A stretch of DNA of 64,000 nt from DASTFY01 sp963829955 (lineage in GTDB: Bacteria > Actinomycetota > Acidimicrobiia > Acidimicrobiales > Ilumatobacteraceae). Below the pieces are notes generated by a model. It was not told the origin of the DNA and made no database searches. It saw only the letters and a program-made list of their open reading frames with translations. Where the stretch lies: contig CAWHKS010000025.1 of the NCBI GenBank assembly GCA_963829955.1, forward strand, positions 75,696-139,695, read 5' to 3'. The stretch's first letter is position 1; every line of letters begins with the position of its first letter. The position numbers and the translations under genes were made by a program. Positions 9,249 to 17,301 of the stretch are shown one piece after another.

Positions 9249-9257
9249 ATCTTCGTC

Positions 9258-9361
9258 GCCCGCCCATGGCGGGCTCCTACTCGCTCCGCTCGGCAATGCG
9301 TCGAGCGTCGTTGCGGTGCGCTGGGCCTCTCTTGATCAGCCGGGCCGGACGCACCGGCTTT
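9258..9361. terminator. Convergent-gene gap with two hairpins
   Basis: Between ribF (+) and the substrate-binding protein gene (-). GCCCGCC-CAT-GGCGGGC (9258-9274) is a perfect 7-bp stem without a T-run. GCCGG-ACGCA-CCGGC followed by TTT (9344-9361) is a weak terminator for the plus strand. A TACTCGCTCCGCTCGGC stretch between them resembles motifs at about 6665-6690 and 11537-11555. Confidence 0.4.
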
Positions 9362-9379
9362 CACGACCGCTGATCCCGG

Positions 9380-10549
9380 TCAATCAGAGTTCGGCCAGAT
9401 CACCTTGCCGTCGTCGCCGTACACGCCGGCGATGAGCGCGTCGTCGTACGTCCCTTCGATCGGCGGCTTCGCCGTGAAGATGCCGATGGCGTCGTAGGCG
9501 TCGAGCTGGGCCTGCAACTCGGCGGGGTCGATCAGGCCGACGGGCTCCCCATCGGGCGTGAACTCGGTGACGAGAGCCGACTCGGTCCTCCAGCGGAACT
9601 GCTCGCCTTCGGGGGAGAGGAAGTTCTCGTTGCCGTTGGCGTTGATCAGGTCGACGGCGGTCTGCGACGCCGCGTCAGGATCGGCGATGGCGTCCTCCAT
9701 GCCCCTCATGGCGGCCCGCACGAAGTCCTGCGCCGCCGTCGGATGCTCGTTGATGAACCCGGCGTTCGTGTAGAGGATGCCGAACGACCCGGGGATGTCG
9801 TCCTTCGACGGGTCGAGCAGCGTGAATGGCACGCCCGCTCGCTCCAACTGGCCGGGCTCGTTCGACTTGTACCCCGTGAAGGCGGCGAGGCCCGGCAGCT
9901 CGCTGTGCACCAACGGGTCGAAGCCCTCGATGCCGACCGTCGTGTAGTCGGTGCCCTCGACCAGGCCGGCTTGGGCGAGCATCGCCTCGAGCGACGGCTG
10001 CAGCTTGCCCTTCACCCCGATGGTCTTGCCCTCGAGATCGGCCGGCGTCGTACCCTCGCCCTCCTTGACGATCAGCCCGTCGATCGCCGTCTTCCCCTCC
10101 AGGGCGACGACGACGAGATCGGCATCGTTGGCGGCGTTGAAATCGGCGATCTCCGCGTACGACCCCACGCTGGCGAACTGGGACTCGTTGGCGGCCACGA
10201 GGGTGTAGTTGGCCACGGAGAAGCTCGGCTTCAGCTCCACATCGAGGCACATGGCGTCGAAGTAGCCCTTGTCCTCGGCCACGATGACCTCGACGATCGA
10301 GGCCGAAGCGGAGAAGTCGAAGCCCGACAGGTAGGTGATGGTGCCGGCGGCCTTGTTGGCCTCGCAGCGCTCGGGTGAGATCCCTGACGCGGTCACCTCG
10401 CCGGCCGCGTCGGCCGCGTCGGCACTGGCGGGTGTCGTGGTCCCGCCGCCGTCCGCCGCCCCGTCGTCGCTGCCACAGGCAGCGAGCAGGGCGAGCGGGA
10501 CGCACGCGGCGAGAACGGCGGTGACGGCGGGAGTGCGCTGGCGCGCCAT
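9380..10549 (-). CDS. ABC transporter substrate-binding lipoprotein, NMT1/THI5-like
   Basis: Extracytoplasmic ligand-binding lipoprotein of an importer. N-terminal signal ends in the lipobox Leu-Ala-Ala-Cys (Cys near residue 25), followed by an Asp/Gly/Thr-rich linker and an NMT1-like/SsuA-type periplasmic binding fold (VEVIVAEDKGYFDAMCLDVEL; LEGKTIGVKGKLQPSLEAML; GFINEHPTAAQDFVRAAMRGM). ATG 10549 is supported by GGAGG just upstream on the minus strand; 389 residues. It is the third gene of an ATPase-permease-binding protein operon, 104 bases after the permease. The ligand cannot be read from sequence: pyrimidine precursors, riboflavin, sulfonates and nitrate-type ligands are all known for this fold. 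Confidence 0.85.
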   Translation of the reverse strand: MARQRTPAVTAVLAACVPLALLAACGSDDGAADGGGTTTPASADAADAAGEVTASGISPERCEANKAAGTITYLSGFDFSASASIVEVIVAEDKGYFDAMCLDVELKPSFSVANYTLVAANESQFASVGSYAEIADFNAANDADLVVVALEGKTAIDGLIVKEGEGTTPADLEGKTIGVKGKLQPSLEAMLAQAGLVEGTDYTTVGIEGFDPLVHSELPGLAAFTGYKSNEPGQLERAGVPFTLLDPSKDDIPGSFGILYTNAGFINEHPTAAQDFVRAAMRGMEDAIADPDAASQTAVDLINANGNENFLSPEGEQFRWRTESALVTEFTPDGEPVGLIDPAELQAQLDAYDAIGIFTAKPPIEGTYDDALIAGVYGDDGKVIWPNSD

Positions 10550-10653
10550 ATCGATCCTCCAGGACTGGTCGGTCGGGTTGTGCCAGCGCCCAGCGGGCTT
10601 CCGTGACCGTGCGAGAGGTGGTCCCGGAACCCGATCTGCCGAGCGATGTGAGG

Positions 10654-11433
10654 CTACCGGACCGTCCGTGTGGAGGCGTGCCAGTGGAGGACCCGCCGCT
10701 CCACCACGTTGAGAACCAGGATGGCCAGCCCTCCCAGTATGGCGACCGCATAGATCGAGGCCCAGAGCTGGCGGGTCTGGTTGAAGTCGATGGCCTCCTG
10801 GATGCGGCGGCCGAGGCCCTGGTCGACCAGCGCGTACCACTCGGCCAGCACGGCGCCGATGAGCGAGAGCCCCACGCACGTCCGGGTGGCGGAGAACAGG
10901 TAGGGGAGCGCGTACGGCAGGCGGACGCGTCTTATGACCTGCGACGTGGGGGCATCGACGATTGTCATGAGATCGAGCGCCGCGGGGTCGGCCGAGCGCA
11001 GACCGGTCGTCACGGCGAAGAGGAGGGGGACGAGGCAGATCAGTCCGGTGATGAACACGATCGGCTTGAGGCCGCGTCCGAGCCATAGCACCGCGGATGG
11101 TGCATACGCAACGATCGGCGTGACCTGGATGAGCACGGCGACCGGCGTGGAGGCGTGTTCGAGGAACCGGGACCGCGCCATGACCGCGCCCCAGAGCAGC
11201 GCGACCGCCAGCGCCACGAGGTATCCGAGCAGTGCCTCCCGGGCCGTCACCAGGGTGTTGCGCCAGTAGAAGCCCGGCTGACCGAACAGCTCGTCGAGGA
11301 TCGTCGTCGGCCGCAGCAGCACGAACGTCCGGACGTCGAAGGCCCGGACCAGCAGCTCCCAGACGCCGAAGAACACGACGAGTCCGATGACCGGTGCCAC
11401 GAACCGGCCCACGCGCGCCCACATCGTGCTCAC
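10654..11433 (-). CDS. ABC transporter permease (SsuC/TauC/ThiX-type)
   Basis: Inner-membrane channel subunit, 259 residues with about six hydrophobic spans and the BPD_transp_1 EAA-type loop (LMTIVDAPTSQVIRRVRLPYALPYLFSATRT, near residues 175-205). Typical of the taurine/nitrate/sulfonate/thiamine-precursor importer class. The GTG start at 11433 lies inside a 15-bp inverted repeat; an ATG three codons later (11424) is an alternative. Works with the ATPase at 11552-12331 and the binding protein at 9380-10549. Confidence 0.88.
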   Translation of the reverse strand: MSTMWARVGRFVAPVIGLVVFFGVWELLVRAFDVRTFVLLRPTTILDELFGQPGFYWRNTLVTAREALLGYLVALAVALLWGAVMARSRFLEHASTPVAVLIQVTPIVAYAPSAVLWLGRGLKPIVFITGLICLVPLLFAVTTGLRSADPAALDLMTIVDAPTSQVIRRVRLPYALPYLFSATRTCVGLSLIGAVLAEWYALVDQGLGRRIQEAIDFNQTRQLWASIYAVAILGGLAILVLNVVERRVLHWHASTRTVR

Positions 11434-11519
11434 TGGTGCACCATCGGATCGTGGGAGGGGTCACAGCCGGCGCCGTGGCCAGGTGCACCAGTGAGCTGTC
11501 CGCCGCTTTGCGGCGGACA
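11428..11519. repeat. 15-bp inverted repeat plus 10-bp hairpin between ATPase and permease genes
   Basis: GCTCACTGGTGCACC (11428-11442) and its exact complement GGTGCACCAGTGAGC (11482-11496) are 39 bases apart and the first arm covers the permease start codon. Directly next to it TGTCCGCCGC-TTT-GCGGCGGACA (11497-11519) is a perfect 10-bp stem-loop. No flanking target duplication or transposase is seen. Possible roles are an operator, an mRNA processing/stability element that sets ATPase:permease ratio, or a small repeat element. Confidence 0.7.
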
Positions 11520-11551
11520 CTGCACCGTGACATGGAGCTCGCTCCGCTCGC

Positions 11552-12331
11552 TCATGGCCGTCCCCCGGCGCGGAGGCGGCGGCGCAGGTCCGTCTCGAGC
11601 GCGAAGAACTCGGCTGTCTCCTCCTGCTCCGGCTGGCGAGGCCGGGGCAGCCCGATGGTCTCGTCGGCGTCGACCCGCCCCGGCCGACCCGTCATCACGA
11701 CGACACGGTCGGACAGCATCACCGCTTCGGCGATCGAGTGGGTGACGAACACCACCGTGACCTGACGCTGCTCACACAGGCGCAGCAGGAGGTAGCGCAT
11801 CTCGGAGCGCGTGATCTCGTCCAGGGCCGCGAACGGCTCGTCCATCAGCAGCACCGGCACGTCGAGGGCGAACGCGCGCACGAGCGCGACCCGCTGCTGC
11901 ATCCCGCCGGAGAGCTCGTATGGATAGGCGTCGAGGAAGTCGCCCAGCCCCACCTCCTGCAGCAGTGTGTCGACCCCCTCGGCGTCGAGGCCGCTGCGCC
12001 GCCGGCCCACCGTGGTCAGCAGGCGGGCGTTGGCCCGGACGGTGCGCCAGGGCAGGAGGCCGGGGGACTGGGGGACGAAGCCGAGCTGGCGGTCCGATCG
12101 GGCCTCTGCGGGCGACCGGCCGCCGATGGTCACCGAGCCGCGGTCGATGTCCAGCAGCCCGGCGATGGCCCGCAACAGGGTCGTCTTGCCGCACCCGGAC
12201 GGCCCGATGAGGGTGGTGAACTGCCCGGGCGGCACCACCAAGTCGAAGCCGTCGAGCGCCACGGTGGTCCCAGCCGCCCCGAAACGCTTGGTGACGGCGG
12301 AGACCTCGATGGCCAGCCCCGTCGTGCGCAC
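11552..12331 (-). CDS. ABC transporter ATP-binding protein (SsuB/TauB/ThiZ-type)
   Basis: Cytoplasmic ATPase that powers the importer encoded downstream. 259 residues with Walker A ([16 protein letters not shown], near 43-58), Q-loop region, ABC signature ([15 protein letters not shown]), Walker B ([16 protein letters not shown]) and H-loop ([10 protein letters not shown]). Begins the minus-strand operon and is divergent from rpsO with 166 bases between their starts. The 118-base gap to the permease carries the repeat structure at 11428-11519. Confidence 0.93.
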   Translation of the reverse strand: MRTTGLAIEVSAVTKRFGAAGTTVALDGFDLVVPPGQFTTLIGPSGCGKTTLLRAIAGLLDIDRGSVTIGGRSPAEARSDRQLGFVPQSPGLLPWRTVRANARLLTTVGRRRSGLDAEGVDTLLQEVGLGDFLDAYPYELSGGMQQRVALVRAFALDVPVLLMDEPFAALDEITRSEMRYLLLRLCEQRQVTVVFVTHSIAEAVMLSDRVVVMTGRPGRVDADETIGLPRPRQPEQEETAEFFALETDLRRRLRAGGRP

Positions 12332-12368
12332 GGCCGGGCACGCTACCCACGCGGCCGCGGGATCCTGC

Positions 12369-12377
12369 TGGTATCCT
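12369..12377 (+). promoter_or_regulatory. Candidate extended -10 promoter for rpsO
   Basis: TGGTATCCT (TATCCT at 12372-12377 with the TG extension) lies about 120 bases ahead of the rpsO ATG in the divergent gap between the ABC ATPase and rpsO. It would leave a long GC-rich leader, in keeping with the autoregulated S15 leaders known in other bacteria. No -35 element is evident. Confidence 0.35.
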
Positions 12378-12497
12378 CGATGCGTCCGTTGCGGTTACGG
12401 CGCGTGTGCGTCGCCGACTGCGGCGAGATGCATCCCGGATCTCCCGGCGGTGCGACCTTCCCTGCTGGTCGGGGAACGGCAGCGAAGGATTCATCAC

Positions 12498-12755
12498 ATG
12501 GCAGACAAGCAGTCCACGATCTCGGGCCATCGAGTACACGAGACCGACACCGGATCTCCCGAGGTCCAGATCGCACTGCTGACGGACCGGATCAACCAGC
12601 TCACCGAGCACTTGAAGGTCCACCAGAAAGATCACCACTCGCGGCGTGGTCTCCTCATGCTCGTCGGCCGTCGCCGGCGCATGCTGGACTACGTCCGCAA
12701 GACGGATGTCGAGCGCTACCGGGCGATCATCGCCAAGCTCGGCCTCCGTCGCTGA
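12498..12755 (+). CDS. rpsO: 30S ribosomal protein S15
   Basis: Primary binding protein of the central 16S rRNA domain. 85 residues, the usual length; family motifs [50 protein letters not shown] are complete. ATG 12498 has AAGGA upstream at a suitable distance. The open frame upstream of the ATG is antisense to the ABC ATPase and not real. pnp follows after 179 bases, the standard rpsO-pnp pair. Confidence 0.96.
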   Translation: MADKQSTISGHRVHETDTGSPEVQIALLTDRINQLTEHLKVHQKDHHSRRGLLMLVGRRRRMLDYVRKTDVERYRAIIAKLGLRR

Positions 12756-12768
12756 ACAGCTGAAAGCA

Positions 12769-12823
12769 GACAATCAACCAGAGCGGCACCGACGAGTGCT
12801 GCGGAGCGGCTCGGTCGGTTGTC
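12769..12823 (+). promoter_or_regulatory. Hairpin in the rpsO-pnp intergenic leader
   Basis: Arms GACAATCAACCAGAGC (12769-12784) and GCTCGGTCGGTTGTC (12809-12823) pair with few wobbles and one bulge. A processed stem-loop ahead of pnp is known in E. coli, where RNase III cleavage and PNPase itself control pnp mRNA decay. The stem is seen; that it plays the same role here is inference. It could also act as a weak terminator for rpsO, although no T-run follows. Confidence 0.45.
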
Positions 12824-12934
12824 AGTCGAGAGCTCCCGGGCATCGTCCGGGGCCTGCCGACTGGGAACTGACCTGCCGCTCCCGATCGGTCGTCACGGGA
12901 ACGTCCCGAGGGCGGCCGGAAAGGACACCCAACC

Positions 12935-15391
12935 ATGGCTGAGGCCATTCGGGTCAGCGGGCCGGTTTCCGGCACCGACAAGACCCTCACCTTCGAGACA
13001 GGCCGGTTCGCACTGCAGTCGCAGGGCGCCGTTCAGGTCTCGCTGGGCAAGAGCAGCGTCCTGGCGACCGCCAATGCGGCGTCGGGCGTGCGGGAAGGCA
13101 TCGACTTCTTCCCGCTGACGGTGGATGTGGAGGAGCGGGCGTATGCCGCCGGGAAGATCCCGGGCTCCTTCTTCCGCCGGGAAGGGCGCCCCACCGAGGA
13201 CGCCATCCTGACGTGCCGCCTGACCGACCGGCCGCTCCGGCCGTCGTTCGCGAAGGGCTTCCGGAACGAGACCCAGATCGTGGTCACGGTCATCGGGGCC
13301 GACCAGGAGAATCCGCACGACATCATCTCCATCAACGGCGCCTCGGCGTCGCTGATGATCTCCGGTATCCCCTTCGAGGGACCGATCGGCGCCGTGCGCC
13401 TGGCCTACAGCCAGGACGGCACCTGGATCCCCCACCCGACCTACGAGGAGGGCGACACCGCCACCTTCGAGCTGGTCGTAGCGGGCCGTGAGCTCGACAA
13501 CGGCGACGTCGCCGTCATGATGGTCGAGGCCGGTGGCACCGAGAAGTCGTTCAGCTACTTCGAGGCCGGCGCCCCCAAGGTCACCGAGGACGTCGTCGCC
13601 GACGGCCTGGAGGCCAGCAAGGTCTGGATCAAGGAGTCGATCGCTCTCCAGCGACAGCTGGTCGAGCAGGTCGTCGCCGCGCAAGGGCCCATCGAGCTGA
13701 TGTCCTTCACGCCCGTCCTCGACTACGGGGACGACGTGTGGGAGGCGGTGGAGCGGGTGGCGACACCCAAGCTCGGCACCGCGGTCACCATCTCGGCCAA
13801 GGCCGAGCGCAACGCGGCCACCGACGCCGTGAAGGACGAGGTCATCGCCGAGCTCGCAGGGTCAGCGGACTCGCCGGGCGCCTTCGCCGGGCGCGAGAAG
13901 GAGCTCAAGGAGGCGGTCCGCTCCCTCACCAAGAAGCTGGTCCGCAAGCGGATCATCGAGGACGGCGTGCGCATCGACGGTCGGGGCATCACCGACCTGC
14001 GCCCGGTTTCGGCCGAGGTCGGCGTCCTGCCCACCGCGCACGGCTCGGGCCTGTTCCAGCGGGGAGAGACCCAGGTGCTCAACGTGTGCACGCTGGCCAT
14101 GCCTCGCATGAACCAGCTCATGGACACGCTCTCGCCGGAGACGACCAAGCGGTACATGCATCACTACAACATGGCGCCGTGGGCCAATGGCGAGGTGGGC
14201 CGGGTCGGCTCACCCAAGCGTCGGGAGATCGGCCACGGTGCCCTGGCAGCCCGGGCGGTGCTGCCCGTGGTGCCCAGCCAGGAGGAGTTCGCCTACTCGC
14301 TGCGCCTCGTCTCCGAGGTTCTGTCGTCCAACGGCTCGACGTCGATGGCTTCGGTGTGCTCGTCGTCGCTGTCCCTGATGGACGCCGGCGTGCCGGTCAA
14401 GGCTGCCGTCGCTGGCATCGCCATGGGCCTGATCTACGAGAACGGCAACTACACCACGCTGACCGACATCCTCGGGGCCGAGGATGCCTTCGGCGACATG
14501 GACTTCAAGGTGGCGGGCACGGCCGACGTGGTCACCGCCCTCCAGCTCGACACCAAGATCGAAGGCATCCCGGCCGACGTGCTCAAGGCCGCTCTCGGCC
14601 AGGCTCGTGAGGCCCGCCTGCAGATCCTCGAGGTCATGAACGCCACGATCAGCGAGGCCAGGCCCGAGGTGGGCGAGACGGCCCCGAAGATCGCCTCGTT
14701 CCAGATCCCGATCGACCGCATCGGCGAGGTCATCGGTCCCAAGGGCAAGGTCATCAACACGATCCAGCAGGAGACCGGCGCTGACATCGCCGTCGACGAC
14801 GACGGCCAGGTCGGCACCGTGACCATCGGGTCGCCCGACGGCCGCAAGGTCGAGGCGGCCAAGGAGCGGATCATGCTGATCATCGATCCGCCCTCGGCCA
14901 ACGTCGGCGAGGTCTACACCGGCAGGGTGGTCAACATCACCAAGTTCGGTGCCTTCGTCAACATCCTTCCCGGCCGCGATGGCCTGGTCCACATCTCCAA
15001 GCTGGGCCGGGGCAAGCGCATCAACCGGGTGGAGGACGTGGTCGACCTCGGTGACGAGATCGTCGTGCGCGTCGACGAGATCGACGACCGCGGCAAGGTC
15101 AGCCTCAGCCCGGTCGGCGACGACGGCGATGCCGCCGATGTCGAGTCCTCGAGCGGCGACACCTCTTCATCGGGAGCCTCGGGTGCATCCGGGGGATCGG
15201 GGGCATCGGCCGAGCGGTCGTCCGCTCCCAGCCAGCCGGCCCGGGACACCTCCGAGGTCAGCTTCGAGGAGGCCTTCGACGCCGAGGCCCGCGAGGTCTT
15301 CGGTGATCTCGGGCCCGAGACCGCCACGGCCTCGTCTGGGTCTGGCGATGGCGGCCGTCGTGACGGAGAGCGTCGCCGGCGGCACCGCTGA
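12935..15391 (+). CDS. pnp: Polyribonucleotide nucleotidyltransferase (PNPase)
   Basis: Phosphorolytic 3'-5' exoribonuclease, forming a trimeric ring. Domain order: RNase PH-like 1 (FFRREGRPTEDAILTCRL near 88-105), helical linker, RNase PH-like 2 with the metal-binding segment ILGAEDAFGDMDFKVAGT (near 511-528), KH (IGEVIGPKGKVINTIQQETG near 595) and S1 (VYTGRVVNITKFGAFVNILPG near 660). After S1 the protein carries an about 90-residue Ser/Gly- then Glu/Asp-rich tail of unknown role. 818 residues; ATG 12935 begins with the normal family N-terminus. Confidence 0.96.
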   Translation: MAEAIRVSGPVSGTDKTLTFETGRFALQSQGAVQVSLGKSSVLATANAASGVREGIDFFPLTVDVEERAYAAGKIPGSFFRREGRPTEDAILTCRLTDRPLRPSFAKGFRNETQIVVTVIGADQENPHDIISINGASASLMISGIPFEGPIGAVRLAYSQDGTWIPHPTYEEGDTATFELVVAGRELDNGDVAVMMVEAGGTEKSFSYFEAGAPKVTEDVVADGLEASKVWIKESIALQRQLVEQVVAAQGPIELMSFTPVLDYGDDVWEAVERVATPKLGTAVTISAKAERNAATDAVKDEVIAELAGSADSPGAFAGREKELKEAVRSLTKKLVRKRIIEDGVRIDGRGITDLRPVSAEVGVLPTAHGSGLFQRGETQVLNVCTLAMPRMNQLMDTLSPETTKRYMHHYNMAPWANGEVGRVGSPKRREIGHGALAARAVLPVVPSQEEFAYSLRLVSEVLSSNGSTSMASVCSSSLSLMDAGVPVKAAVAGIAMGLIYENGNYTTLTDILGAEDAFGDMDFKVAGTADVVTALQLDTKIEGIPADVLKAALGQAREARLQILEVMNATISEARPEVGETAPKIASFQIPIDRIGEVIGPKGKVINTIQQETGADIAVDDDGQVGTVTIGSPDGRKVEAAKERIMLIIDPPSANVGEVYTGRVVNITKFGAFVNILPGRDGLVHISKLGRGKRINRVEDVVDLGDEIVVRVDEIDDRGKVSLSPVGDDGDAADVESSSGDTSSSGASGASGGSGASAERSSAPSQPARDTSEVSFEEAFDAEAREVFGDLGPETATASSGSGDGGRRDGERRRRHR

Positions 15392-15411
15392 GCGCACAGC
15401 CCGTCACCCAT

Positions 15412-16668
15412 GTGACGCAGCTCCCGTCGGGGCTGCGGGTCGTGACCGAGCGCGTCCCCACGGCGCTCTCGGTCGCGGCCGGGGTCTGGGTCGGGGTGGG
15501 AGCTCGGGACGAGCCGGACGCGCTGTCCGGCGTCTCGCACTTCCTGGAACATCTGCTGTTCAAGGGCACCGAGGAGCGCAGCGCCCGGGCCATCGCCGCC
15601 GCCGTGGATCGGGTGGGCGGCGACATGAATGCCTTCACGGCGAAGGAGTACACGGCGTACTACTGCCGGGTCCCGGCGACCGAGCTGCCGCTCGCCCTCG
15701 AGCTGCTCGGCGACGTGCTGACCGTCCCCGCACTGCGGGACGGGGACGTGGACAACGAGCGCCAGGTCATCCTCGAGGAGCTGGCCATGGATGACGACCT
15801 CCCGGAGGACGTCGTCCACCGCCTGCTGGCCGAGGCCATGTTCCCGGGCCACGCGCTGGGCCGGGAGACGGCGGGGACGATGGCGACGGTGGAGACCATC
15901 ACGCCCGACGACGTCCGTGCCTTCTTCCGCCACTGGTACCGGCCGTCCTCGATGGTCGTGGCCGTCGCCGGCGCCTGCGATCACGACCGCGTGCTGGCCG
16001 ACGTCGAACGGCGCTTCCCGGCGACGGGGCCGGTCGATCTGCCGCAACGGGAGGCGCCCGCCAGCGAGCCGGCACCGCTGGTGGTGGACCGGCGCCGCAC
16101 CGAGCAGGTCCAGCTCGCGCTCGGCTTCCGGGGCCTTCCCCGTGGTGACGCTGACCGCGAGGCGCTCGACGTCCTCAACCACGTGCTGGGCGGCGGCCCG
16201 TCGAGCCGACTGTTCGAGGAGATCCGCGAGCAGCGGGGTCTGGCCTACGCCGTCGGCTCCGGCACGGCGTCGTACGCCGACGCCGGCTCACTCGTCGTCT
16301 CGGCGGGGACGGCGCCGGCCCAGGTCGGCGAGGTGCTCAACCTCATCGACACCGAGGTCGCCGCGCTCCTGACCGACGGAATGACTGAGGACGAACGCGA
16401 GACGGCCGTCGGCTACCTCACGGGAGCGTTCGTGATGGGCCTGGAGGACAACGGCAGCCGGATGGCCCGCCTGGGTGCGCTGCTGACGACCACGGGCGCC
16501 GTCCGCCCGGTCGAGGAGCAGCTCGAACGCTGGCGGGCCGTGACGCCGGCCGACGTCGCCCGCGTGACCGAGCGGATCCTGGACCAGCCTCGGTCGCTGG
16601 CCGTCGTCGGACCGGTGTCGGAGGCCTCGCTGCGCCGCGGTGGTCGCCGCCGGGCCACGCCTGCCTAG
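15412..16668 (+). CDS. M16 family zinc peptidase (PqqL/processing-peptidase-like)
   Basis: 418-residue single-unit insulinase-family peptidase. The inverted zinc motif HxxEH is seen as HFLEH (His43, Glu46, His47) with the distal glutamate in NERQVILEEL near residue 122. A second non-catalytic M16 domain follows, including GGGPSSRLFEEIREQRGLAYAV. This single-gene form next to pnp is frequent in Actinomycetota and Firmicutes; substrates are unknown. GTG 15412 starts 20 bases after the pnp stop. Confidence 0.9.
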   Translation: MTQLPSGLRVVTERVPTALSVAAGVWVGVGARDEPDALSGVSHFLEHLLFKGTEERSARAIAAAVDRVGGDMNAFTAKEYTAYYCRVPATELPLALELLGDVLTVPALRDGDVDNERQVILEELAMDDDLPEDVVHRLLAEAMFPGHALGRETAGTMATVETITPDDVRAFFRHWYRPSSMVVAVAGACDHDRVLADVERRFPATGPVDLPQREAPASEPAPLVVDRRRTEQVQLALGFRGLPRGDADREALDVLNHVLGGGPSSRLFEEIREQRGLAYAVGSGTASYADAGSLVVSAGTAPAQVGEVLNLIDTEVAALLTDGMTEDERETAVGYLTGAFVMGLEDNGSRMARLGALLTTTGAVRPVEEQLERWRAVTPADVARVTERILDQPRSLAVVGPVSEASLRRGGRRRATPA

Positions 16669-16677
16669 CATTCGGGC

Positions 16678-17268
16678 ATGTCTGCACAGGAAGAGCTCCC
16701 GCGCTGGCGCGGGATCAACCACCTCGCCCTCGTCACCGACGACATGGACGCGACCGTCCGCTTCTACCACGGCGTGCTCGGCGCCCGGCTGGTGGCGACC
16801 ATCGGCACTCCCGGCTTCCGCCATTACTTCTTCGACGTCGGGCCCCAGAACACGGTCGCGTTCTTCGAGTACGAGGGCCAGGCCGTGCACCGCTTCACCA
16901 AGCCCGCGGGCGTACCCGATCCCAGAGCGACCCAGTTCGACCACCTGTCGCTCAACCTGCCCGACGAGCAGGCGCTGGAGTCGCTCCAGGCTCGCCTGAA
17001 GGAGCACGACTGCGAGGTGACGGACGTGGTCGACCACGGGTTCGTCCGCTCGATCTACTTCACGGACAACAACGGGATCGCGCTGGAGGCGTCGTGGTGG
17101 GTCACGGACGCCACCGGCCGCCCGGCCGACCCCGGCGACGACCGCCTGTTCGCCGACGAGAACCCGGTCCCGGCCGTGCGCGAGCTGGTCGAGTCGGGCG
17201 TCCTCGCGTCGACACCGGCGACCCGCCTGGCCCACGGCCCCGACGACGACATCGTCGACCCTGCCTGA
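16678..17268 (+). CDS. VOC (glyoxalase/dioxygenase superfamily) protein
   Basis: 196 residues with two beta-alpha-beta-beta-beta modules of the vicinal oxygen chelate fold. Candidate metal ligands are His16 of NHLALVTDDMDATVRFYHGVLG, the His of FDHLSLNLP near residue 84, and Glu of ALEAS near 139. The first 140 residues are the domain; the remaining 55 form an Asp/Pro-rich tail. Starts nine bases after the M16 stop and is probably co-transcribed. The reaction cannot be assigned. Confidence 0.82.
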   Translation: MSAQEELPRWRGINHLALVTDDMDATVRFYHGVLGARLVATIGTPGFRHYFFDVGPQNTVAFFEYEGQAVHRFTKPAGVPDPRATQFDHLSLNLPDEQALESLQARLKEHDCEVTDVVDHGFVRSIYFTDNNGIALEASWWVTDATGRPADPGDDRLFADENPVPAVRELVESGVLASTPATRLAHGPDDDIVDPA

Positions 17269-17301
17269 CGAGTCCGACCTCCGGCCCGGGGCTGTTCCTG
17301 A

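Noticed and set aside
11428..11496. Miniature inverted-repeat transposable element
   Set aside because: No target-site duplication, and one arm overlaps a conserved gene start; a regulatory structure is simpler.
12332..12497. FMN or TPP riboswitch upstream of the ABC importer, suggested by nearby ribF
   Set aside because: I could not find the conserved core elements of either riboswitch on the minus strand.
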